This document shows positions 48,730-58,185 of a stretch of 64,000 nucleotides of DNA, in pieces. The notes below the pieces were generated by a model, which saw only the letters and a program-made list of their open reading frames with translations, did no database searches and had not been told where the DNA came from. The translations under genes were made by a program, and so were the position numbers. Source of the stretch: Ferrovibrio sp046294345 (GTDB taxonomy: Bacteria; Pseudomonadota; Alphaproteobacteria; Ferrovibrionales; Ferrovibrionaceae); the NCBI GenBank assembly GCA_046294345.1, contig JBKBJT010000002.1, forward strand, positions 62,001-126,000, given 5' to 3'. The stretch's first letter is position 1; each line of letters opens with the position of its first letter.

Positions 48730-50105
48730 AATCGACCAGTGTGAATGTTGCTGGTCCTGATATTCGTTCCGGCCGCCTGTCGGCCGCGGAGTACGAATCC
48801 GGGTTCTCGGCCGCGGTGCCGGCGCTGGACCAGCAGGCGGCGCTGGTTGAATCCAATCGCTGTTATTATTGCTATGATGCGCCCTGCATTGAAGCCTGCC
48901 CAACCGGCATCGACATTCCTGGCTTTATCCGCAAGATCGCTACCGGCAATACCGCTGGCGCGGCCTTGCGCATTTACGAGCAGAATATCTTCGGTGGTTC
49001 CTGCGCCAGGGTCTGTCCGACCGAAATTTTATGTGAACGTTCCTGCGTGCGCATGGCAGAGGAAGGCAAGCCGATCCCGATTGGCCTGCTGCAGCGTTAT
49101 GCCACCGATCACGGCACGCCGGCCAATCAGCATCCTTTTGCGCGTGCCGCTGCGACAGGCAAGCGAATCGCGGTGGTGGGCGGCGGCCCAGCCGGCCTAG
49201 CCTGCGCCCATCGCCTTGCCATGCAGGGGCATGACGTAACCATATTCGAGGCCAGGGAGAAACTCGGCGGCCTGAACAGCTACGGCGTGGCGGAATATAA
49301 GGTGCCGCATGGTTATGCTAGCCATGAAGTGGAATTCATCCTCGGCATCGGGGGCGTTTCCGTGCAGACCGGCAAGAGGCTTGGCCGCGATATTGGTCTG
49401 ACCGCGCTGCGCCGCGATTTCGACGCGGTGTTCCTCGGTCTTGGTCTGTCAGGCGTGAAGGCACTGGATTGCGAAGGGGAGCAGTTGGGCGGTGTAATGA
49501 ATGCCGTCGATTACATCGCTGAACTTCGTCAGGCGAAGGATTTCGCCAAGCTGCCCGTCGGTCGCCGGGTGGTGGTGATCGGCGGCGGCAACACCGCCAT
49601 CGACATGGCCGTGCAAATCAAACGCCTGGGTGCGGAGGAGGTCACGCTGGTCTACCGCCGTGGGGCTGAATCCATGAGCGCGACCGATCACGAACAGGCA
49701 TTTGCCAAGGAAAATGGCGTCGTGATCCGGCATTGGGCCCAGCCATTACGGCTGGAAGGCGAGGGCGGTCATGTATCTCGCGCGGTGTTTGAGCGCACTG
49801 CGCCGGATCAGACCGGCAAGTTGCTCGCCACCGGGGAACAATTCGCGCTGGAAGCGGATATGGTGTTCAAGGCCATCGGCCAGGTCTTTGTCGCCGATCC
49901 GCTGCGCGAGGAAGGCCGCGACCTGCTGATCCTGAAGCAGGGACGCATCGTTGTCGATGCCGAGGGGCGGACGTCGCTGGACAAGGTCTGGGCCGGCGGC
50001 GACTGCGTGGCCGGGGGCCAGGATCTCACCGTCGCCGCCGTGCAGGCGGGCAAGGTGGCGGCGGATGCAATCCATCGCGCGCTGATCCAGCGTGCGGCAG
50101 CTTGA
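48708..50105 (+). CDS. preT: NAD-dependent dihydropyrimidine dehydrogenase subunit PreT
   Basis: The electron-input subunit of the bacterial dihydropyrimidine dehydrogenase, which reduces uracil and thymine with NAD(P)H. The 465-residue protein has two N-terminal [4Fe-4S] cysteine sets (Cys52, 55, 60, 64 and Cys99, 103, 109, 113). An FAD motif VVGGGPAGLACAHRLA and an NADH motif VVVIGGGNTAIDMAVQ follow. It ends with the flavin-contact AGGDCVAGGQDLTVAAVQAGK. It resembles glutamate synthase small subunit, but its partner here is PreA. The start at 48708 is favoured by GGGGGA 7 nt upstream; an in-frame ATG at 48693 is an alternative. Confidence 0.93.
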   Translation: MAGDTSMKSTSVNVAGPDIRSGRLSAAEYESGFSAAVPALDQQAALVESNRCYYCYDAPCIEACPTGIDIPGFIRKIATGNTAGAALRIYEQNIFGGSCARVCPTEILCERSCVRMAEEGKPIPIGLLQRYATDHGTPANQHPFARAAATGKRIAVVGGGPAGLACAHRLAMQGHDVTIFEAREKLGGLNSYGVAEYKVPHGYASHEVEFILGIGGVSVQTGKRLGRDIGLTALRRDFDAVFLGLGLSGVKALDCEGEQLGGVMNAVDYIAELRQAKDFAKLPVGRRVVVIGGGNTAIDMAVQIKRLGAEEVTLVYRRGAESMSATDHEQAFAKENGVVIRHWAQPLRLEGEGGHVSRAVFERTAPDQTGKLLATGEQFALEADMVFKAIGQVFVADPLREEGRDLLILKQGRIVVDAEGRTSLDKVWAGGDCVAGGQDLTVAAVQAGKVAADAIHRALIQRAAA

Positions 50106-50117
50106 GGGAGACGCGCC

Positions 50118-51395
50118 ATGGCCAGCCTGATCACCCATTTCGCCGGCATCAAGTCGCCCAATCCATTCTGGCTTGCTTCAGCGCCGCCCACGGACAAGGC
50201 CTATAACGTCGTACGCGCCTTCCAGGCCGGATGGGGTGGCGTGGTGTGGAAGACGCTGGGCGAGGACGGCCCGCCCATCGTCAACGTTTCATCGCGATAT
50301 GGTGCCTATTCCTACAAGGGCAACAGGGTTGCCGGGCTCAATAACATCGAGCTGATCACCGACCGGCCGCTGGAGATCAACCTACAGGAAATCAAGCAGG
50401 TGAAGCGCGACTGGCCCGACCGTGCCCTGGTCGTGTCACTGATGGTACCCTGCGAAGAAGAAGCCTGGAAAGCCATTCTCCGGCGCGTCGAGGAAACCGG
50501 AGCCGATGGGGTGGAACTGAATTTTGGCTGCCCGCATGGCATGCCGGAACGCGGCATGGGCGCCGCGGTGGGACAGGTTCCCGATTACGTGGAGATGGTA
50601 ACACGCTGGTGCAAGCAGCACAGTCGCATGCCGGTGATCGTCAAACTCACACCCAACATCACCAATATCCTGGGTCCGGCGCGGGCGGCGGTGCGTGGCG
50701 GCGCCGATGCCGTCAGCCTGATCAACACCATCAACTCCATCGTCAGTGTCGATCTCGATCAGATGGCGCCGACGCCGACGGTGGACGGCAAAGGCACCTC
50801 GGGCGGCTATTGCGGTCCGGCCGTGAAGCCCATTGCTCTCAACATGGTGGCGCAGATCGCGCGCGACCCGGAATGCAAGAACATCCCGATTTCCGGAATT
50901 GGCGGGATCGAGACATGGCGTGATGCTGCCGAGTTCATGGCGCTGGGTGCTGGCAGCGTGCAGGTCTGCACGGCTGCCATGCATTATGGCTTCCGCATTG
51001 TCGACGACATAGCCGACGGACTGACGCGCTGGATGGATGGCAAGGGATATGACGAGGTCGATGACTTCCGCGGCCTCGCCACCGCTAATGTCACCGACTG
51101 GAAGAGTCTTAACCTCTCCTACCAGATCGTTGCCCAGATCGATCAGGATAAATGCATCAAATGTGGCCTGTGCCATATCGCCTGCGAAGATACCTCGCAT
51201 CAGGCAATTGCGGCTGAACGGGTGGATGGCGGTCGGCGCTATGCGGTGATTGATGATGAATGCGTCGGCTGCAATCTTTGCATGCATGTCTGTCCGGTCG
51301 AAGGGTGCATTACCATGAAACGGGTAGATGACGGCAGCGTGTACCAGAACTGGACACAGCATCCCAACAATCCGATGCGCGCAGCGGCCGAATAG
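50118..51395 (+). CDS. preA: NAD-dependent dihydropyrimidine dehydrogenase subunit PreA
   Basis: The catalytic FMN subunit (425 residues). Its TIM barrel holds the pyrimidine-site motif ELNFGCPHGMPERGMG with catalytic Cys138. A C-terminal two-[4Fe-4S] ferredoxin domain contains CIKCGLCHIACEDTSHQ and CVGCNLCMHVCPVEGC. Together with PreT it forms the same set of cofactors as the single-chain mammalian enzyme. It is 12 nt after preT, in the plus-strand operon preT-preA-amidohydrolase-transporter. Confidence 0.95.
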   Translation: MASLITHFAGIKSPNPFWLASAPPTDKAYNVVRAFQAGWGGVVWKTLGEDGPPIVNVSSRYGAYSYKGNRVAGLNNIELITDRPLEINLQEIKQVKRDWPDRALVVSLMVPCEEEAWKAILRRVEETGADGVELNFGCPHGMPERGMGAAVGQVPDYVEMVTRWCKQHSRMPVIVKLTPNITNILGPARAAVRGGADAVSLINTINSIVSVDLDQMAPTPTVDGKGTSGGYCGPAVKPIALNMVAQIARDPECKNIPISGIGGIETWRDAAEFMALGAGSVQVCTAAMHYGFRIVDDIADGLTRWMDGKGYDEVDDFRGLATANVTDWKSLNLSYQIVAQIDQDKCIKCGLCHIACEDTSHQAIAAERVDGGRRYAVIDDECVGCNLCMHVCPVEGCITMKRVDDGSVYQNWTQHPNNPMRAAAE

Positions 51396-51422
51396 GTCGT
51401 GCCGAAAACGCAGGAGCAAGCA

Positions 51423-52658
51423 ATGGCGAACGAGCATAACATCAAGGTCAATCAGGATCGCCTCTGGGAAAGCCTGATGGAGATGGCCAAGATCGGCGCC
51501 ACACCCAAGGGCGGCTGCGCGCGCCTGGCGCTGAGCGATCTGGACAAGCAGGGCCGCGACCTGTTCGTGCGCTGGTGTAAGGAAGCCGGCTGCAGCATCA
51601 GTGTCGACCGCATGGGCAATATTTTTGCTCGGCGGCCGGGCAGGAACAACGACCTGCCCCCGGTGGTGACCGGCAGTCATCTCGATACCCAGCCGACTGG
51701 CGGCAAGTTCGACGGCGTCTATGGCGTGCTGGCCGGTCTGGAGGTCATACGCACGCTTAACGATCATAAGTTCGAGACTGAGGCGCCGGTTGAGGTGTCG
51801 GTCTGGACCAACGAGGAAGGCTCGCGCTTCGCCCCGGCAATGATCGCCTCAGGCGTGTTTGCCGGCGTCTTTACTGAAGAATACGGCCACAGCCGCGCCG
51901 ATCTGGACGGCAAGACTATCGGCGAGGAACTCAAGCGTATCGGCTATTTCGGCGACCTGCCGGTCGGTGGGCGCAAGTTCAAGGCCTTCTTTGAGGCGCA
52001 TATCGAACAGGGTCCGATCCTGGAAGCCGAGAAAAAGACCATCGGCGTGGTGCAAGGTATCCAGGGCATGCGCTGGTTCGAGGTGGTGATCACTGGTGCG
52101 GAAAGCCATGCCGGTACCACGCCGATGCCGCGCCGCAAGGATGCCATGCTTGGCTGTGCCCGCATCGTCGACCGGGTGCATCAGATCGCGCTTGATCACA
52201 AGCCGGGCGTTTCCACGGTTGGTTTGGTCAAAGTCAGCCCGAATTCGCGCAACACCATTCCTGGTTCGGTGTTTTTCACGGTTGACCTGCGGCACCCCCA
52301 GGAAGACGATCTCGCCAGGATGACCAAGTCCCTGCACGATGCCTGCGCTGAAGTCTGTGCAGCGCTGGGGCTGACCTATGAATGCAAGGAAATCTGGAAT
52401 TCGCCTGCGATCCATTACGACAAGGATTGCGTTGCCGCCGTGCGAAAGGCAGCCGAGGAATCGGGGTATGCGCATCGCGATATTGTTTCGGGTGCCGGCC
52501 ACGATGCCGGCTATATCAGTCGCGTGGCGCCCACTGGCATGGTTTTTGTGCCCTGCGCCGACGGTATCAGCCATAATGAAGTGGAATCCGCCTTACCGGA
52601 AGACCTTGCTGCCGGCTGCAATGTCCTGCTGCGTGCCATGCTGAAGCACGCAGCCTGA
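51423..52658 (+). CDS. N-carbamoyl-beta-alanine amidohydrolase (beta-ureidopropionase, M20 family)
   Basis: It completes reductive pyrimidine breakdown, giving beta-alanine (or 3-aminoisobutyrate), CO2 and ammonia. The 411-residue metal-dependent amidase has GSHLDTQPTGGKFDG with metal ligands His86 and Asp97, the catalytic glutamate pair in WTNEEGSRFAP, and the dimerisation-domain motif GAESHAGTTPMPRRKDA. The start at 51423 has AGGAG 7 nt upstream. Homologues include AmaB/HyuC L-carbamoylases; the pathway context decides for the pyrimidine substrate. Confidence 0.93.
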   Translation: MANEHNIKVNQDRLWESLMEMAKIGATPKGGCARLALSDLDKQGRDLFVRWCKEAGCSISVDRMGNIFARRPGRNNDLPPVVTGSHLDTQPTGGKFDGVYGVLAGLEVIRTLNDHKFETEAPVEVSVWTNEEGSRFAPAMIASGVFAGVFTEEYGHSRADLDGKTIGEELKRIGYFGDLPVGGRKFKAFFEAHIEQGPILEAEKKTIGVVQGIQGMRWFEVVITGAESHAGTTPMPRRKDAMLGCARIVDRVHQIALDHKPGVSTVGLVKVSPNSRNTIPGSVFFTVDLRHPQEDDLARMTKSLHDACAEVCAALGLTYECKEIWNSPAIHYDKDCVAAVRKAAEESGYAHRDIVSGAGHDAGYISRVAPTGMVFVPCADGISHNEVESALPEDLAAGCNVLLRAMLKHAA

Positions 52659-52677
52659 AAGGTGGGTATGTGTAACG

Positions 52678-53526
52678 ATGGCTGCGGCTTTGGAAGAGCG
52701 TGACGTGACGACATCGGTCGAGACGACGAGAGGCAATGCCATGCCGGCGGTGGATATCGCCGGCGTCAATCTGGTGTTCCAGACGGCCGATACGCCGGTC
52801 TATGCCCTGGCGGATGTCAACCTGACCATTCCACGCGGTGAGTTCGTTTCCTTCATCGGCCCATCGGGCTGCGGCAAAACCACCCTGCTGCGCGTGATCG
52901 CCGATCTGCAGCAGGTCACTGGCGGCCAGGTGCGGGTCAATGGCGTCAGCCCGCAGATCGCGCGCCTGGATCGCGCCTATGGCTATGTATTCCAGGCGCC
53001 GGCCTTGTATCCGTGGCGCAGCGTCCTACGCAACATCACGCTGCCACTGGAAATCATCGGTTTGCCCAAGACCGAACGCCTGGCCCGAGCGAAGCGCGTG
53101 CTCGATCTGGTCAACCTCACCGGTTTCGAGAAGAAGTTTCCCTGGCAGCTTTCCGGCGGCATGCAGCAGCGCGTCTCGATTGCCCGCGCCTTGTCGGTCG
53201 ATCCCGAATTACTGTTGATGGATGAGCCCTTCGGCGCGCTGGATGAGATCATTCGCGACCACCTGAACGAGCAACTGCTCGATCTGTGGCGTCGTACCGG
53301 CAAGACCTTGCTGTTCGTCACCCATTCCATCCCTGAGGCGGTGTTTCTCTCCACCAAGATCGTGGTGATGAGCCCGCGGCCCGGCCGGATCATCGACGTG
53401 ATCGACAGCAATCTGCCGCGGGACCGCAAGCTGGATATCCGCGAAACGCCCGAATTCGCCGCCATCGCCCACCGTGTCCGCGAAGGCCTGCGTGCCGGGC
53501 ACAGTTACGACGACCAGCATGTCTGA
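52678..53526 (+). CDS. NitT/TauT-family ABC transporter ATP-binding protein (pyrimidine uptake)
   Basis: A 282-residue ATPase with Walker A GPSGCGKTTLL, Q-loop YVFQAPALYPWRSV, signature LSGGMQQRVSIARAL, Walker B LLLMDEPFGALDE and H-loop FVTHSIPEAVFLS. It is of the SsuB/TauB/ThiZ class. The start could be 52678 or 52741; the latter has a good GAGAGG ribosome site, and the intervening 21 residues are not part of the fold. It drives the two permeases and NMT1-type binding protein that follow; a pyrimidine or nucleobase substrate is inferred from the operon. Confidence 0.9.
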   Translation: MAAALEERDVTTSVETTRGNAMPAVDIAGVNLVFQTADTPVYALADVNLTIPRGEFVSFIGPSGCGKTTLLRVIADLQQVTGGQVRVNGVSPQIARLDRAYGYVFQAPALYPWRSVLRNITLPLEIIGLPKTERLARAKRVLDLVNLTGFEKKFPWQLSGGMQQRVSIARALSVDPELLLMDEPFGALDEIIRDHLNEQLLDLWRRTGKTLLFVTHSIPEAVFLSTKIVVMSPRPGRIIDVIDSNLPRDRKLDIRETPEFAAIAHRVREGLRAGHSYDDQHV

Positions 53527-54430
53527 TCGGCAATCCGCGCGTACTATGCTGGCGCGTCTTGCCAAGGGCACGACGCTGCCGGTTGTCACGGTGCTGCTGT
53601 TCATCCTGGTGCTCTGGTATGCGGGCGCCGTGAAGCTGAATGCGCCGCTGGTTCAGGACCAGTATGAACGCGCGGGACGCAGCGGCTGGACCTGGAGCGA
53701 ATTGGTCGGCGATACCATGACCATGGAACGGCCGATCCTGCCGGTGCCGCATCAGGTTCTGCGGGAGCTGGATCGTAGCGTGCTTCAGACTGCAATCACC
53801 TCGCGGCGTAGTCTGGTTTATCACGCCTGGGTCACGCTGGAATCGGCTCTGCTCGGCTTTGCCCTCGGTACGCTGCTCGGGATCGGACTGGCGATCATGA
53901 TTGTCCATGTCGCCAGCCTGCAGCGCGCGCTCATGCCCTGGATCATTGCGTCCCAGACCGTGCCGATCCTGGCCATCGCGCCGATGATCGTGGTGGTGCT
54001 GGGGTCGCTTGGCCTCGTTGGTCTGCTGCCGAAGGCGATCATCTCGGCTTATCTGTGTTTCTTCCCGGTTACCATCAGCATGGTAAAGGGACTGACTTCG
54101 CCCGAGCCGATCCAGTTGGATCTGATGCGCACCTATTCGGCTTCCACGGCCCAGACCCTCCGTTATCTGCGGTTGCCGGCTTCGCTGCCTTTCCTGTTTG
54201 CTGGTCTGAAGGTGGCCATCTCGCTGGCCGTGGTCGGCGCCATTGTCGGCGAACTGCCCACCGGTGCTCAGGCCGGACTGGGGGCGCGTCTGCTGGCCGG
54301 CTCTTATTACGGCCAGACGGTACAGATCTGGTCGGCCCTGATCGTGGCCTCGATATTGGCAGGCGGTTGCGTCGGGCTGATCGGTGGTATCCAGCGTGGA
54401 CTCAATCGTCGCTTTGGCGGTGCGGCATGA
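53519..54430 (+). CDS. NitT/TauT-type ABC permease with periplasmic insertion
   Basis: The 303-residue inner membrane protein has a first TM (PVVTVLLFILVLWYAG), then about 50 residues of likely periplasmic sequence. The core permease fold follows, with the coupling EAA loop TYSASTAQTLRYLRLPASLPFLFAGLKVA. The ATG at 53519 overlaps the ATPase gene by 8 nt. Two different permease genes in tandem suggest a heterodimeric channel, whereas many NitT/TauT systems use a homodimer. Confidence 0.87.
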   Translation: MSDRQSARTMLARLAKGTTLPVVTVLLFILVLWYAGAVKLNAPLVQDQYERAGRSGWTWSELVGDTMTMERPILPVPHQVLRELDRSVLQTAITSRRSLVYHAWVTLESALLGFALGTLLGIGLAIMIVHVASLQRALMPWIIASQTVPILAIAPMIVVVLGSLGLVGLLPKAIISAYLCFFPVTISMVKGLTSPEPIQLDLMRTYSASTAQTLRYLRLPASLPFLFAGLKVAISLAVVGAIVGELPTGAQAGLGARLLAGSYYGQTVQIWSALIVASILAGGCVGLIGGIQRGLNRRFGGAA

Positions 54431-55539
54431 CCCGGCGCGACGGCGTACTGGCGATCGGACTGCTCTGCGGCCTGGCAGCGTTGCTCCTGCCTCTCGGAAC
54501 CACCGGCTGGCTGGTTCAGCCCGTGGCACTGGCGGCCTGGTTGCTGGCATTGGTCTGCGGTGGATTCATTTTCCTGCGCCCGTTTGGCGCCACCATTGTC
54601 GCCACGCTGCTGGTGGCATCCTGCTTGCTCGGCGCCGTGGCGCTGTATGCCGTCATGGGGGCAGGAGCCAGGGGTGTCGAGGCTGGTGGCCTGTGGCTGG
54701 CGCTGCTTGGTCTTGGCCTGCTGGTCTGGCGCATGCTGGACCGCGTCAGCGTCGTGGTGGCGATGCGGCCGGGCCTGCTGGGGGCGATATTGGCGCCGCT
54801 GCTGCTCGGGATATGGCTGCTGTATCTGTGGGAAATGGTTGTGGTCGGCTTTACGGTGCCGGCCGTGCTGCTGCCGCCGCCCAGTGCCATCGGGCATGCC
54901 ATCATGGCCAACCTGCCCACGCTGGGCATCGATTTCGTGCAGACCTTCATCCGCGCCGTGATCCCTGGTTTCATCATGGGGTCCGCGGCCGGTTTCCTGG
55001 TCGGCGTTCTGGTCGACCGTGTGCCGTTCCTGCAGCGTGGCCTGCTGCCGGTCGGCAATCTGGTCAGCGCGCTGCCGATCATCGGCGTGGCGCCGATCAT
55101 GGTGATGTGGTTCGGCTTTGATTGGCAGTCCAAAGCCGCCGTGGTCGTGATCATGACTTTCTTCCCGATGCTGGTGAACACCATCGCCGGGTTGAATGCG
55201 CTAGGCCGCATTGAGCGCGACATCATGACTACCTATGCTGCCAGCTATCTGCAGACCCTTTTGGCTGCCCGTCTGCCGGCGGCCCTGCCGTTTGTGTTCA
55301 ATGCGCTGAAGGTAAATGCCACGCTGGCCCTGATCGGCGCCATTGTGGCCGAGTTCTTCGGTACCCCGATCATGGGCATGGGATTCCGTATCTCCACCGA
55401 AGTGGGCCGCATGAACATTCCCACTGTCTGGGCCACCATTGCCGTCGCGGCGCTGGCCGGTTCGCTCAGTTACGGCCTGATCGCTCTGATCGAGCGCTGG
55501 CTTACCTTCTGGCACCCCTCATTCCGTAAGACGTCGTAA
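54427..55539 (+). CDS. NitT/TauT-type ABC permease with N-terminal four-helix extension
   Basis: A 370-residue permease, about 100 longer than usual. Residues 1 to about 118 contain four extra hydrophobic segments, including LAIGLLCGLAALLLPLG, AAWLLALVCGGFIFL and GGLWLALLGLGLLVW. The normal fold starts at LLLGIWLLYLWEMVVVGF and has the EAA loop TYAASYLQTLLAARLPAALPFVFNALKVN. The start at 54427 overlaps the first permease by 4 nt (ATGA). The role of the extension is unknown. Confidence 0.87.
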   Translation: MTRRDGVLAIGLLCGLAALLLPLGTTGWLVQPVALAAWLLALVCGGFIFLRPFGATIVATLLVASCLLGAVALYAVMGAGARGVEAGGLWLALLGLGLLVWRMLDRVSVVVAMRPGLLGAILAPLLLGIWLLYLWEMVVVGFTVPAVLLPPPSAIGHAIMANLPTLGIDFVQTFIRAVIPGFIMGSAAGFLVGVLVDRVPFLQRGLLPVGNLVSALPIIGVAPIMVMWFGFDWQSKAAVVVIMTFFPMLVNTIAGLNALGRIERDIMTTYAASYLQTLLAARLPAALPFVFNALKVNATLALIGAIVAEFFGTPIMGMGFRISTEVGRMNIPTVWATIAVAALAGSLSYGLIALIERWLTFWHPSFRKTS

Positions 55540-55578
55540 GCGTAAAGCATCGTGCTTCCAACAGGAGAGGAGAATAAA

Positions 55579-56592
55579 ATGAAACAGCGTGCAATTCTGG
55601 GTCTCGCCCTCGGCGCGGCCTTTCTGGCCGCCGCCGGTTCGGCGCAGGCCGCCGACAAGTTCACCATTCAGCTCAAATGGGTGACGCAGGCGCAGTTCGC
55701 CGGTTACTACGTCGCCAAGGACAAGGGCTTCTACAAGGACGTCAATCTCGATGTCACCGTGAAGCCGGGCGGGCCCGATATTGCTCCGCCGCAGGTGATG
55801 GCCGCCGGTGGCGCCGATGCCATTATCGACTGGATGCCGTCGGCACTGGCCAGTCGCGAGAAGGGCGTGCCGCTGGTCAATGTGTCGCAGACCTTCCAGA
55901 AGTCGGGCATGATGCTGACCTGTTCGAAGGCCAGCGGCGTGACCTCGCCGGATAAATTCCCCGGCCAGACTCTGGGTGTGTGGTTCTACGGCAACGAATA
56001 TCCGTTCCTGACCTGGATGGCCAAGCTGGGCATCCCCACCGATGGCAGCCCGAAGGGCGTGAAGGTGCTGAAGCAGGGCTTCAATGTCGACCCGATCATC
56101 CAGAAGCAGGCGGCCTGCATCTCGACCATGACCTATAACGAGTACTGGCAGGTCATCGATGCCGGCTTCAAGCCCGATGACCTCGTGGTGTTCAAATACA
56201 GCGAGCAGGGTGTTGGCACGATGGAAGACGGCATCTATGCCAATGGCGCCAAGCTGGGCGATGCCGCCTATGCCGACCGTCTGGCCCGCTTCGTCGCGGC
56301 CTCGAACCGGGGCTGGGATTGGGCGGTGAAGAACTCGGATGCCGCAGCCAAGATCGTGCTGGACAATGACACCACGGGCGCGCAGACCGAAAAGCATCAG
56401 AAGCGCATGATGGGTGAGATCGCCAAGCTGGTAGAAGGCTCGAAGGTCGGCACTGGCTACCTTGATCCGGCCGATTTCGACCGCACCGTCAATATCCTGC
56501 TGTCGGTCAAGTCCGATCCGGTCATCACCAAGAAGCCGGAAGGGGCCTGGACGCATGCGATCTACGAGGCGTCGAAGAAATACGCCAAGTAA
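55579..56592 (+). CDS. NMT1/THI5-type substrate-binding protein of the pyrimidine transporter
   Basis: A 337-residue periplasmic protein with a Sec signal (hydrophobic ILGLALGAAFLAAAGSAQA) and the NMT1/THI5 start FTIQLKWVTQAQFAGYYVAKDKG. NMT1/ThiY-type proteins bind pyrimidine-like molecules such as the thiamin precursor, which fits a pyrimidine catabolic operon. The ATG at 55579 has a strong GGAGAGGAG ribosome site. It is the last gene before the terminator at 56624. Confidence 0.9.
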   Translation: MKQRAILGLALGAAFLAAAGSAQAADKFTIQLKWVTQAQFAGYYVAKDKGFYKDVNLDVTVKPGGPDIAPPQVMAAGGADAIIDWMPSALASREKGVPLVNVSQTFQKSGMMLTCSKASGVTSPDKFPGQTLGVWFYGNEYPFLTWMAKLGIPTDGSPKGVKVLKQGFNVDPIIQKQAACISTMTYNEYWQVIDAGFKPDDLVVFKYSEQGVGTMEDGIYANGAKLGDAAYADRLARFVAASNRGWDWAVKNSDAAAKIVLDNDTTGAQTEKHQKRMMGEIAKLVEGSKVGTGYLDPADFDRTVNILLSVKSDPVITKKPEGAWTHAIYEASKKYAK

Positions 56593-56623
56593 TCTCCCGG
56601 CGCGAAGGCGCCGCGAGGATCGG

Positions 56624-56660
56624 AAACGGCGACGCAGAACCTGCGTCGCCGTTTATTTTT
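56624..56660 (+). terminator. Strong intrinsic terminator of the pyrimidine operon
   Basis: A perfect 13-bp stem (AAACGGCGACGCA with TGCGTCGCCGTTT) encloses a 5-nt loop and is followed by ATTTTT. It ends transcription 30 nt after the binding-protein gene. Confidence 0.9.
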
Positions 56661-56786
56661 CAGCGGTGGTAAAGACAGTTCGGCATCTGCGCTCAAGCCT
56701 CATGAAAAAGGTCTCCTGGCTCTGGCTTGCCGCCCATCCGGCAGGCTAGGCTCTGCGACATAAGCAGAATTGGGAGCGAACAGACG

Positions 56787-57575
56787 ATGAGCAGTCACAA
56801 GGACAAGGTCGCGCTGGTGACCGGTGCGGCCCGTGGCTTGGGCCTAGCGACCGCGACGAAGTTCCTTGATCAGGGCTGGCGCGTTGCCATGCTTGATATC
56901 CTGGGTGACACCCTGCGCGAAGCGGCAGCGGCGCTTGGCCAGCCCGAGCGGATCCTGGTGCTGGAGGCCGATGTTTCCGATCCGGTCAAAGTCGCAGCAG
57001 CGGTGCGCCAGACGCAGGCCCATTTCGGCCGCATCGACGCACTGGTCAACAATGCCGGCATCGCCATCTTCAAGCCGATCCTGGAAGTAACGCTGGAAGA
57101 CTGGAGCAGGGTAATGGCCGTCAATCTCACCGGGCCGTTCCTGATGACTCAGGCGGTGGCGCCGCTGATGCGCGACCAGGGCGGTGGCGCGATTGTGAAC
57201 ATCACCTCTATTTCCGGACTGCGCGCCTCAACCTTGCGGGTTGCCTACGGCACCAGCAAGGCAGGGCTGGCGCATCTCACCAAGCAGCAGGCGGCGGAGC
57301 TGGGCGAATACGGCATTCGTGTCAACGCTATCGCTCCCGGCCCGGTCGACACTGCCATGGCCAAGGCGGTGCACACCCCGGAAATCCGTGCCGATTATCA
57401 CGACCATATCCCGCTCAACCGTTATGGCCTTGAGGCCGAACTGGCCAATGCGATCTGCTTCCTGTGCGGTGATCAGTCCGGCTACATCACCGGCCAGGTG
57501 ATCGCCGTCGACGGCGGCTTCGATTCCACCGGCATCGGGCTGCCGACCCTGCGCGGGCAGCGGAAAAACAGCTAG
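56787..57575 (+). CDS. Short-chain dehydrogenase/reductase (SDR)
   Basis: A classical 262-residue SDR with the cofactor motif TGAARGLG (12-19), NNAG at 88-91, and the catalytic Ser in NITSISG with Tyr154 and Lys158 (YGTSK). The C-terminus GDQSGYITGQVIAVDGGF is typical of 3-oxoacyl reductase-like members. It stands alone after the pyrimidine-operon terminator, with GGGAG 10 nt before the ATG, and is convergent with the RutE-like gene. It could oxidise or reduce a 3-hydroxy acid made in pyrimidine catabolism (3-hydroxypropionate or 3-hydroxyisobutyrate), but nothing in the sequence proves this. Confidence 0.87.
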   Translation: MSSHKDKVALVTGAARGLGLATATKFLDQGWRVAMLDILGDTLREAAAALGQPERILVLEADVSDPVKVAAAVRQTQAHFGRIDALVNNAGIAIFKPILEVTLEDWSRVMAVNLTGPFLMTQAVAPLMRDQGGGAIVNITSISGLRASTLRVAYGTSKAGLAHLTKQQAAELGEYGIRVNAIAPGPVDTAMAKAVHTPEIRADYHDHIPLNRYGLEAELANAICFLCGDQSGYITGQVIAVDGGFDSTGIGLPTLRGQRKNS

Positions 57576-57581
57576 GGCAGC

Positions 57582-58169
57582 TTACAGTAGCTGGCAGGCG
57601 CGCTCGAAGGCGTGCCGCGGCTGGCGGCCGAACAGTTTTGATGGATCGCCGTAACCCAGGTTGCACAGGAAATCCACCTGACAGCGGCCATCGGGGAAGA
57701 ACTCGGCATTCACCTTGGCGGCATCGAAGCCGCTCATCGGACCGCAATCAAGCCCCAGCGCGCGGGCGGCAATGATCAGATAGGCCCCCTGCAGGGTCGC
57801 GTTGCGTTGTGCCGTGGCCTGGGCCAGTGGCGCATTGTTGGCAAAGGTCTCGCGCGCTTCCGGCTTGTGCCAGATCTCGGGCATATATTCGTAGAATTTG
57901 GTGTCGCGCGCCACGATGGCGGTCACCGGCGCGGCCATGGTCTTGTCGAGATTCGTGGGCGACAGGGCAGGCGCCAGGCGCTGCTTCGCCTGCTGCGTGC
58001 GTAGGAATACCAGCCGCATCGGCTGGGTGTTCATCGAGGTCGGACCCATCTTCAAGATGTCGTAGAGTTCGTGCAGCAGGTCGTCGGAAACCGGTTTGTC
58101 CTGCCAGCCATTCTGCGTGCGGGCATCGAGAAAAATCTGCTTCAGCGCATCGGCTGCGATCCGGGTCAT
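57582..58169 (-). CDS. rutE: RutE-like malonic semialdehyde reductase (nitroreductase family)
   Basis: A 195-residue FMN protein closely patterned on E. coli RutE: LFTDAR-like start IFLDARTQNGW, MGPTSMNTQPMRLVFLRT, APVTAIVARDTKFYE, RALGLDCGPMSGFD and GYGDPSKLFGR. RutE-type enzymes reduce malonic semialdehyde to 3-hydroxypropionate, detoxifying the product of uracil breakdown. Here no rutABCD genes are present. The product would arise after transamination of beta-alanine from the reductive route. It follows the GntR gene by 16 nt and is probably cotranscribed with it, not with the RutR-controlled operon. Confidence 0.87.
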   Translation of the reverse strand: MTRIAADALKQIFLDARTQNGWQDKPVSDDLLHELYDILKMGPTSMNTQPMRLVFLRTQQAKQRLAPALSPTNLDKTMAAPVTAIVARDTKFYEYMPEIWHKPEARETFANNAPLAQATAQRNATLQGAYLIIAARALGLDCGPMSGFDAAKVNAEFFPDGRCQVDFLCNLGYGDPSKLFGRQPRHAFERACQLL

Positions 58170-58185
58170 GACATTGCTTCTGATG

